NCBI GenBank assembly: GCA_034435035.1
Contig: DAOTXW010000016.1
Span: 62,001-126,000 of the forward strand
Origin: JAHEME01 sp034435035
GTDB lineage: Bacteria > Chloroflexota > Anaerolineae > Aggregatilineales > UBA3940
Direction of reading: 5' to 3'
DNA: 64,000 bases
Shown here: positions 58,088-64,000 of the stretch, one piece after another
Position numbering within the stretch: position 1 is the first letter of the stretch
Layout: every line of letters begins with the position of its first letter
The notes under the pieces: model-generated
Seen by the model: the letters and a program-made list of their open reading frames with translations, nothing else
Databases searched by the model: none
Told to the model about the DNA's origin: nothing
Translations under genes and position numbers: made by a program

Positions 58088-59806
58088 ATGTTTAATTCTC
58101 TGCCCGCGACCTCGCATGAATTTCAGACCTGGCCCTGGGAGCGCCTGGCGCCCTATTACGACGATCTGGCCGCCCGCCCGATCAGCCCGCGCACGGTTGA
58201 CGGCTGGCTGCGCGACTGGACCCGCCTTCAGGAGCTGGTCGAAGAGTCGTTCTGGCGTCTCTATGCCGCAGCCAACATCGACAAGACTGATGCCGCGGCA
58301 GAGCAGGCATTCAACCGCTTCGTTGAGCAGACGCAGCCTGCGGTACGGGTCGCTGACCAGCGTCTGAAAGAGCTTCTGCTGAGGGCCGACGCTGCACCCC
58401 CGGGGTTTGACATTCCCCTGCGCAATCTGCGGGCGGAGGCCGCTCTCTACCGCGAAGATAATCTCGCGCTGCTGGCGGAGGAGCAGAAGCTGGCTTCCGA
58501 GTACGGCAGCATCACCGGCGCCCAGCTGGTCGAGTGGGAGGGTCAGCTCCTGACCCTGACTCAGCTGCATCCGCAGGTCAGCAGCCCCGACCGCGCCACC
58601 CGCGAGCGCGCCTGGCGGCTGGCCGCCGAGCGCCGCCTGCAGGATCGGTCGGCTATCTTCGATGTCTGGGAGCGGCAGCTGTCGCTGCGCCGGCGGCTGG
58701 CCGCCAATGCCGGCCTGGGGGACTATCGCGCCTATCGCTGGCGGCAGCTGTACCGCTTTGACTATACCCCTGCCGACTGTGAGGCCTTTCATGCTGCCAT
58801 TGAGGCGGTCGCCGTGCCGGCTGCCAGCGCGATCTATGCCCGCCGGCGGGCGGCGCTTGGCGTGGAGACCCTGCGGCCCTGGGACGCGAACTGGGATGTC
58901 TATGTCGATCCGCAGGGGCGGCCTCCGGTCAGCCCCTTCACCGGTGTGATCGAGCTGATCGAGAAGACGGCGGCCCTGTTCGGCCAGCTCGATCCCACCC
59001 TGGCCGGCTACTTCGATCTGATGCGCCGCGAGGGCCTGCTCGACCTGGACAACCGGCCCCATAAAGGCCCCAGTGCCTGGTGCACCAGCTTCGCCGCTGC
59101 CCGGCGGCCCTTCATCTTCATGAATGCTGTCGGCACTCATGATGACCTGATGACCCTCATCCACGAATCGGGGCATGCCTTCCACTGGTGCGAAAGCTAT
59201 GCCCTGCCTTACTTTCAGCAGCGCGGGCTGGACTTCATGCCGATCGAGTTCGTTGAAGTCGCTTCTATGTCGATGGAATATCTTAACGCGCCAAATCTCG
59301 CGGCAGTTGGCTTCTATTCTGAAGAAGATGCCGCCCGTGCCCGCATCGAGCACCTGGAGCAGGCTATCCTGTACTGGCCGCACATGGCCTGCGTCGATGC
59401 CTGGCAGCACTGGGCCTACACCCATCCGGATGAAGCCGCCAACCCCGACCGCTGCGATGCGGTCTGGCTGGCGCTGCGCCGCCGCTTCATCCCGGATGTG
59501 GACTGGACTGGCCTGGAGGCATACCGGGCCATCGGCTGGCAGGAGCGCCCGCATATCTTTGAAGTGCCCTTCTATTATGTCGAGTACGGGCTGGCTCAGC
59601 TCGGCGCGGTGCAGGTGTGGCGTAATGCGCTGACCGATCCCGTCGGCGCCCTGCGGCAGTACCGCCATGCCCTGTCGCTGGGGGTGACGGCCAGCGTACC
59701 CGACCTGTATGCCGCCGCCGGTGCGCGCTTCGCTTTTGATGCACCTGCGCTGCGTGAGGCCATCGCCCTGATGGGGGAAACCATCGACCGGCTGCGGTCG
59801 GGTTGA
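58088..59806 (+). CDS. M3 family oligoendopeptidase, second paralogue
   Basis: A 572-residue homologue of the 54805 enzyme with the same layout. The zinc site is His359-Glu360-x2-His363 (HESGHAFHWCES), with a downstream Glu in FVEVASMSMEYL. Both catalytic residues and the surrounding helices are intact, so it should be active. Differences near the site (HWCES against HEFEG) suggest altered substrate preference. AGGAG lies 8 bases before the ATG. It follows the aminotransferase by 4 bases, probably one transcript. Confidence 0.93.
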   Translation: MFNSLPATSHEFQTWPWERLAPYYDDLAARPISPRTVDGWLRDWTRLQELVEESFWRLYAAANIDKTDAAAEQAFNRFVEQTQPAVRVADQRLKELLLRADAAPPGFDIPLRNLRAEAALYREDNLALLAEEQKLASEYGSITGAQLVEWEGQLLTLTQLHPQVSSPDRATRERAWRLAAERRLQDRSAIFDVWERQLSLRRRLAANAGLGDYRAYRWRQLYRFDYTPADCEAFHAAIEAVAVPAASAIYARRRAALGVETLRPWDANWDVYVDPQGRPPVSPFTGVIELIEKTAALFGQLDPTLAGYFDLMRREGLLDLDNRPHKGPSAWCTSFAAARRPFIFMNAVGTHDDLMTLIHESGHAFHWCESYALPYFQQRGLDFMPIEFVEVASMSMEYLNAPNLAAVGFYSEEDAARARIEHLEQAILYWPHMACVDAWQHWAYTHPDEAANPDRCDAVWLALRRRFIPDVDWTGLEAYRAIGWQERPHIFEVPFYYVEYGLAQLGAVQVWRNALTDPVGALRQYRHALSLGVTASVPDLYAAAGARFAFDAPALREAIALMGETIDRLRSG

Positions 59807-59865
59807 TCAGCGCGGGCGGCCTTGCTATTGTCTGGGGACGCCATAATGCGCTGTGGAGGTAGCTG

Positions 59866-61557
59866 ATGGATCGTCCCCGGGTAAATCCACTCACCGGGCT
59901 GCTGGTGGGTCTTCTGACCTCAGTCCCTCTGGCTGCTCTGTTCTTCCTGTTTTCTCAACTGGTTGGCTCCCCGCTGGTGCCCTTCGACCTGTTCGACTGG
60001 CTTGCGCGCGTCCTGCCGGGCGGTGTGATCACCCGCGGCATTGAAGCGATGGTCAGCACGCTGGTGCGGCTGGGCCTCTCCGTGCGCGAGACGGCCAAAA
60101 CCGCTGAGGGATCGATGGGCGTTGCGATCTTCCTGGCGTTGGGAATGGCCGCTGCGGCGGTCTTCTTTGCGCTGATGAACGGGCTGCCGCCCGCCGGTTC
60201 GAGCCGCCGCACCCTGCCCGGCCTGCTGCTGGGGCTGGCCGTGGGCATCCCGATGCTGATCATCGTCGGCAGCGTCACTGAGGGCGGTCTGGGTCTGATC
60301 GGCGCGGTCTGGGTGCTCGGCGGCTTTCTGGGGTGGGGGGCCTTCATCGGCTGGGCCTACGACCGGCTGACCGCTGCGCCGCCGGCAGGGCCGCCGGCTG
60401 TGCCCACGCCTGTCGCTGCGGATGCCCTGACCGTCGAGCAGATCGGGCGGCGGCAGTTCCTGATCCGCATGGGCGGTGCGGCGGCGGCGGTGACGGTGGT
60501 GGGCGCAGGAGTGGGCCTCCTCCTGCCGGGCCGCCGCTCCGGGGCCGCCGAAGCGCCTGCTGCCGCACCTCAGCCTGCATCGGGCGAAGCGATCAACCCC
60601 AACCCGGCTGGCCCTGACCCGGTGAATCCTGAGGATCTGCCCAATGCGGATGCGGCTGTCCAGCCGGCTCCCGGCACGCGGCCCGAGTATACCCCGCTGG
60701 CCGATCATTACCGCATTGACATCAACCTGCGCCCCCCGGAGATCGATGGCACGACCTGGACCCTGCCCATCACCGGGCTGGTTGAGCGCCCCCTGAGCCT
60801 GACTCTGACCGATCTGCGGGCCAACTATCTACCGGTCAGCCAGTTCGTGACGCTGGCATGTATTTCGAATGGGGTGGGTGGCGACCTGATCGGCACCACC
60901 CTGTGGACAGGCATCCCGATGCAGACGCTGCTGGCGGATGTGGGCGTCAGGCCGGAAGCTCGCTACCTGAAGATCACCAGCATCGATGGCTTCTGGGAGA
61001 TCGTCTCCCTCGACCTGATTAACGCTGATGAGCGTATCATGCTGTGTTATGAGTGGGACGGCCAGCCGCTGGAAGTGCGCCACGGCTACCCGGCCCGCAT
61101 CTACATCCCCGACCGCTACGGGATGAAGCAGCCCAAGTGGATCACCGGGATGGAACTGACCGATACCTACGAAGAAGGCTACTGGGTGGTGCGGGGCTGG
61201 GATGAGCTGGCCCGCATGAACACCACTTCAGTGATTGATACGGTGGCAGCGGATGATGCCTATGAGCAGGATGGCGCCCTGCTGGTGCCGGTGGGCGGCA
61301 TCGCGCATGCCGGCGCGCGCGGGATCATCAAGGTTGAGGTCAGCATCGACGGCGGCCCGTGGCAGGAGGCGCAGCTGCGCGACCCGATCTCCGAAACGAC
61401 CTGGGTGATCTGGCGCTACGATTGGCCATTTGCCGAAGGTGAGCATACTTTCACCGTGCGGGCCACCGATGGGGAGGGCGCCCTGCAGACCGACCGCCTC
61501 GCACCCCCGCACCCCTCCGGCGCCACCGGCTATCACCGCTACGATGTCAGCCTGTAG
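59866..61557 (+). CDS. Membrane-anchored sulfite-oxidase-type molybdoenzyme
   Basis: A 563-residue protein. Four TM helices (about 10-35, 85-104, 117-136, 142-165) precede an internal twin-arginine sequence RRQFLIRMGG (195-204) and a fifth helix. A Pro-rich linker and the molybdopterin domain (about 270-563) follow. Cys332 in VTLACISNGVGG matches the Mo ligand of the sulfite oxidase/YedY family. NHxx substitutes such as YIPDRYGMKQPKWITGMEL and the C-terminal dimerisation domain (IKVEVSIDGGPWQEAQL) complete the fold. GGAGG lies 6 bases before the ATG. The substrate may be sulfite, a sulfoxide or another oxyanion. Confidence 0.9.
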   Translation: MDRPRVNPLTGLLVGLLTSVPLAALFFLFSQLVGSPLVPFDLFDWLARVLPGGVITRGIEAMVSTLVRLGLSVRETAKTAEGSMGVAIFLALGMAAAAVFFALMNGLPPAGSSRRTLPGLLLGLAVGIPMLIIVGSVTEGGLGLIGAVWVLGGFLGWGAFIGWAYDRLTAAPPAGPPAVPTPVAADALTVEQIGRRQFLIRMGGAAAAVTVVGAGVGLLLPGRRSGAAEAPAAAPQPASGEAINPNPAGPDPVNPEDLPNADAAVQPAPGTRPEYTPLADHYRIDINLRPPEIDGTTWTLPITGLVERPLSLTLTDLRANYLPVSQFVTLACISNGVGGDLIGTTLWTGIPMQTLLADVGVRPEARYLKITSIDGFWEIVSLDLINADERIMLCYEWDGQPLEVRHGYPARIYIPDRYGMKQPKWITGMELTDTYEEGYWVVRGWDELARMNTTSVIDTVAADDAYEQDGALLVPVGGIAHAGARGIIKVEVSIDGGPWQEAQLRDPISETTWVIWRYDWPFAEGEHTFTVRATDGEGALQTDRLAPPHPSGATGYHRYDVSL

Positions 61558-61581
61558 AGTCGGCTCCCAGCTGTCCGCTGC

Positions 61582-61607
61582 CGCGCCCCCTCGTTGGAGG
61601 GGGCGCG
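61582..61607. terminator. Perfect GC-rich hairpin after the molybdoenzyme
   Basis: An 11-bp stem (CGCGCCCCCTC at 61582-61592, GAGGGGGCGCG at 61597-61607) with a GTTG loop. No T-tract follows, so it is a Rho-assisted terminator or a stabiliser. Confidence 0.6.
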
Positions 61608-61692
61608 CTGTCTGCCCTCTCCAGTAGTTTGAACCTCACCGACTATGACAAACCGGTGATCTTTGTCACTGAGAGCCCGCGCCGAACGCGCT

Positions 61693-61719
61693 TATACTGC
61701 TAAATGAGAATGTTTCTCA
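61693..61719 (+). promoter_or_regulatory. Fur box over the fur-feoB promoter
   Basis: TATACT (61693-61698) is a good -10 with no clear -35. TGAGAATGTTTCTCA (61705-61719) is a near-perfect Fur box, with TGAGAA and TTCTCA arms around a 3-base centre. It covers the predicted transcription start 20 bases before the fur ATG, implying iron-dependent autorepression. Confidence 0.75.
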
Positions 61720-61738
61720 ATAGCAGCAGGAGCGAGCG

Positions 61739-62185
61739 ATGTCCTTTCTTGATCATGCCAGTATGGCCATCCGGGAGGCCGGTGGGCGTTTCACCCCCCA
61801 GCGGCAGCTGATCGTCGAACTGATCGACAGCTCGGATCGGCACCTTGATGCGGAAGAATTGCACCGTCTGGCTCAGCGCCGCGACAGGTCGATCAGCCTG
61901 GCCACGGTCTACCGGACGCTGAATGTGCTGGAAGAAGCCGGCCTGATCGACCAGCGTTACCTCTCTCATGGGCATGAGCGCAAGTTCTATGAGCCGGCTT
62001 CAACGGGTGAGCATTACCACTTCACCTGCCGGGTCTGCCACCGGGTAATTGAGTTCGAAGCCGAGCAGATCGCGTCCATCAAGCAGGCGCTGGAAGCCAC
62101 CTACGGCCTGGAGGTCAGGCATGCCTGCGTCTGTTTCGAGGGGCTGTGCGCGGACTGCCGTCGCTGCCCGGGGGGGATCGAATGA
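61739..62185 (+). CDS. fur: Fur family metalloregulator
   Basis: A 148-residue Fur-family repressor. The winged-helix domain (about 1-80) has RFTPQRQLIVELI and the recognition segment ISLATVYRTLNVLEEAGLI. The dimerisation domain holds a structural Zn site with Cys97/Cys100 (FTCRVCHRV) and Cys137/Cys140 (LCADCRRC), plus regulatory His in HYHF. Zur and PerR are related; the adjacent feoB and the Fur-box sequence favour iron. AGGAG lies 6 bases before the ATG. The stop overlaps the feoB start (ATGA). Confidence 0.93.
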   Translation: MSFLDHASMAIREAGGRFTPQRQLIVELIDSSDRHLDAEELHRLAQRRDRSISLATVYRTLNVLEEAGLIDQRYLSHGHERKFYEPASTGEHYHFTCRVCHRVIEFEAEQIASIKQALEATYGLEVRHACVCFEGLCADCRRCPGGIE

Positions 62186-64000
62186 CCTGCCACACAGCGG
62201 TGGTTGAAGTGCCTGCTGCGCCCGGCGACTCGGTGATCCTGGTCGGCAACCCGAATGTCGGCAAGTCGGTGATCTTCTCTCACCTGACCGGGCGATACGT
62301 GGAGGTCTCCAACTTCCCCGGCACCACCGTCGAGGTGACCCGGGGCCGCATGACGGTGAACGGTGCAGGCGTCCCGGTCATTGATACACCGGGCGTGAAC
62401 AGCCTGCTGCCGCGCTCTCAGGACGAGCGAGTCACCCGTGACATCCTGCTGGCCGAAAACCCTCGCGCTGTAGTGCAGGTGGCCGATGCCAAGAACCTCC
62501 GCCGCGCGCTGCTGTTGACCACGCAGCTGGCCGAAATCGGCGTGCCGCTGGTCCTGGTGCTGAACATGCAGGACGAGGCGCACGCCCGCGGTGTGCAGAT
62601 CAACGCGGGCGATCTGTCCCGGCGGCTTGGTGTTCCGGTGATCATGGCCACGGCGACTCGCGGCGAAGGACTCGACGCGCTGGCCGCTGCGGTGGAGCAG
62701 GCACGGCCTTCACGCTTTGCCGTCGGCTTCGATGGGGTGATCATTGAGGCCATCGCCCGGCTGGAGGCGCTGCTGCCGGAAGGGGTGCCGGGGCGCCGCG
62801 GGCTGGCCATGCTGGCGCTCTCAGGGGCGGATATCCCCGCTGCCTTCCCCCCGTCTGCCTGTTCAGAGATCGAATCCATCCGCACTGCCACTGCGGCATA
62901 CTACGATGTGCCGCTGGTGTATGCGCTCAACCGGCAGCGCCTGAGCTGCGTGGACTGTCTGGTGCAGGCCGTCTGCACACGCAAGGAGTCGGCTGGGCGC
63001 CCGCTGGCCGACTGGCTGGGGCGCATCGCCACCCACCCGGTGTGGGGCTGGCCGGTGCTGATCGCTGTCCTGCTGGGCCTGTATGAGTTCGTTGGGGTGC
63101 TGGGGGCCGGGACTCTGGTCGGTTTCCTGGAAGAGACGGTCTTCGGCGCCTGGATCAACCCCTGGGCGATCCGGTTGGCGGAGGCTGTCCTGCCGCTGCC
63201 TTTGCTGCGCGACTTCTTCGTTGGCGAATACGGCCTGATCACGATGGCGCTCAGCTATGGCATCGCTATTGTGATGCCCATCGTGACGACGTTCTTCATC
63301 GCCTTCAGCCTGCTGGAGGACAGCGGCTATCTGCCCCGGCTGGCGGTCATGGTGAACCGCCCATTCAAGGCGCTGGGCCTTAACGGCAAGGCCGTCCTGC
63401 CGATGGTGCTGGGCCTGGGCTGCGATACGATGGCGACCATGACCACCCGCATCCTGGAGACGCGCAAGGAGCGCCTGCTGGTGACGCTCCTGCTGGCGCT
63501 CGGCGTCCCGTGTTCGGCTCAGCTTGGTGTGATCCTGGGCATGGTCAGCTTCATCAGCCCGGCGGCGCTGGCCGTCTGGTTGAGTGTGGTGCTGGCCGTG
63601 CTGCTGGCTGTCGGCTGGCTGGCGTCGAAAGTGATCCCCGGACGCTCCTCCGACTTCATCGTCGAACTCCCGCCGATCCGCACCCCACGGCTGGACAATA
63701 TCGCTTTCAAGACCATCGCTCGCCTGGAATGGTATCTTAAAGAGGTGCTGCCGCTGTTCATGATCGGCACCGCGGCACTGTTCATACTTGATGCCACGGG
63801 GGCGCTGGCGCTAATCGAGCGGGCTGCCTCGCCCCTGGTGGAGGGGCTGCTGGGCCTACCCCGCGAGGCGACTGCCGCCTTCCTGATCGGCTTTCTGCGG
63901 CGCGATTACGGCGCAGCGGGCCTCTTTGCCCTGGCCCGGCAGGGCATGCTGACCACCACCCAGATGACAGTCAGCCTGGTGGTGATCACCCTGTTCATCC
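62182..64000 (+). CDS. feoB: Ferrous iron transporter FeoB, truncated by window end
   Basis: The Fe(II) membrane transporter is present for about 606 residues and runs off the window. The G-protein domain has G1 GNPNVGKS (22-29), G2 FPGTTVE, G3 DTPG and G4 NMQD (128-131). A helical spacer (GDI-like) leads to the Gate/membrane domain with VMPIVTTFFIAFSLLEDSG, KAVLPMVLGLGCDTMA and CSAQLGVILGM. No feoA lies between fur and feoB. Translation is coupled to fur by ATGA, and the Fur box upstream implies iron repression of the pair. Confidence 0.95.
   Translation, partial: MTCHTAVVEVPAAPGDSVILVGNPNVGKSVIFSHLTGRYVEVSNFPGTTVEVTRGRMTVNGAGVPVIDTPGVNSLLPRSQDERVTRDILLAENPRAVVQVADAKNLRRALLLTTQLAEIGVPLVLVLNMQDEAHARGVQINAGDLSRRLGVPVIMATATRGEGLDALAAAVEQARPSRFAVGFDGVIIEAIARLEALLPEGVPGRRGLAMLALSGADIPAAFPPSACSEIESIRTATAAYYDVPLVYALNRQRLSCVDCLVQAVCTRKESAGRPLADWLGRIATHPVWGWPVLIAVLLGLYEFVGVLGAGTLVGFLEETVFGAWINPWAIRLAEAVLPLPLLRDFFVGEYGLITMALSYGIAIVMPIVTTFFIAFSLLEDSGYLPRLAVMVNRPFKALGLNGKAVLPMVLGLGCDTMATMTTRILETRKERLLVTLLLALGVPCSAQLGVILGMVSFISPAALAVWLSVVLAVLLAVGWLASKVIPGRSSDFIVELPPIRTPRLDNIAFKTIARLEWYLKEVLPLFMIGTAALFILDATGALALIERAASPLVEGLLGLPREATAAFLIGFLRRDYGAAGLFALARQGMLTTTQMTVSLVVITLFI

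Noticed and set aside
57653..59668. 671-codon antisense frame over the second M3 peptidase
   Set aside because: Shadow frame; the sense strand encodes a complete peptidase with HExxH.
1..64000. CRISPR arrays, tRNA or rRNA genes, insertion sequences
   Set aside because: No regularly spaced direct repeats, no tRNA- or rRNA-like sequence, and no transposase-like protein were seen by eye; a tRNAscan or IS search could still find a short one.

Overview
The window is a gene-dense, GC-rich stretch of bacterial chromosome. No rRNA, tRNA, CRISPR array, insertion sequence or phage gene was recognised. Gene content points to Chloroflexota, perhaps Anaerolineae-like. The pointers are an OdhA/SucA-type E1 beside SucB, a DhnA-type class I aldolase, PadR, YitT, paired M3 oligoendopeptidases, many GAF/PAS kinases, and lipoprotein-like secreted proteins with Pro/Thr/Ala linkers. 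The taxonomic call is inference from gene content only.

Layout. 1-5400: a truncated leftward gene, then sucA-sucB of the TCA cycle and a GAF protein. 5470-9580: a TroA/ZnuA-type metal ABC transporter operon with a clear promoter, an overlapping DtxR/MntR-like palindrome, and two permeases that both carry a C-terminal winged-helix-like tail. 9660-14700: ArsC, a DUF1992 protein, an FKBP isomerase, an alpha/beta hydrolase and an ABC-2 exporter. 14780-26000: a signalling island with three histidine kinases and five response regulators, including a 1585-residue kinase with four GAF domains. 26265-32990: a stand-alone PEP/pyruvate-binding protein, PadR divergent from a PAS-UbiA prenyltransferase fusion, an HtrA protease and a SIMPL protein. 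33200-38900: envelope genes, a CDGSH protein and a formylglycine-enzyme-like lipoprotein whose start codons overlap head to head, aldolase and ferritin. 39120-42570: an octaheme c-type cytochrome with a membrane partner, and a DUF922 protease-like lipoprotein. 42660-50700: a 1479-residue TPR/zinc-ribbon/VirD4-like ATPase, then DinB and methyltransferase genes. 50705-59810: an MFS transporter, a beta-propeller lipoprotein, an SDR, and two paralogous M3 peptidases flanking a class V aminotransferase. 59866-64000: a membrane-anchored sulfite-oxidase-type molybdoenzyme with an internal twin-arginine motif, then a fur-feoB operon behind a Fur box, cut by the window end.

Themes. Metal homeostasis recurs: Mn/Zn/Fe ABC importer, Fur, FeoB, ferritin and a CDGSH protein, with two recognisable metal-repressor operators. 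Respiratory redox chemistry recurs too: prenylation for quinone synthesis, the octaheme cytochrome and the molybdoenzyme. The most unusual items are the PAS-UbiA fusion, the octaheme cytochrome pair, the TPR-VirD4-like ATPase outside any conjugation cluster, and the transporter permeases with cytoplasmic winged-helix-like tails.
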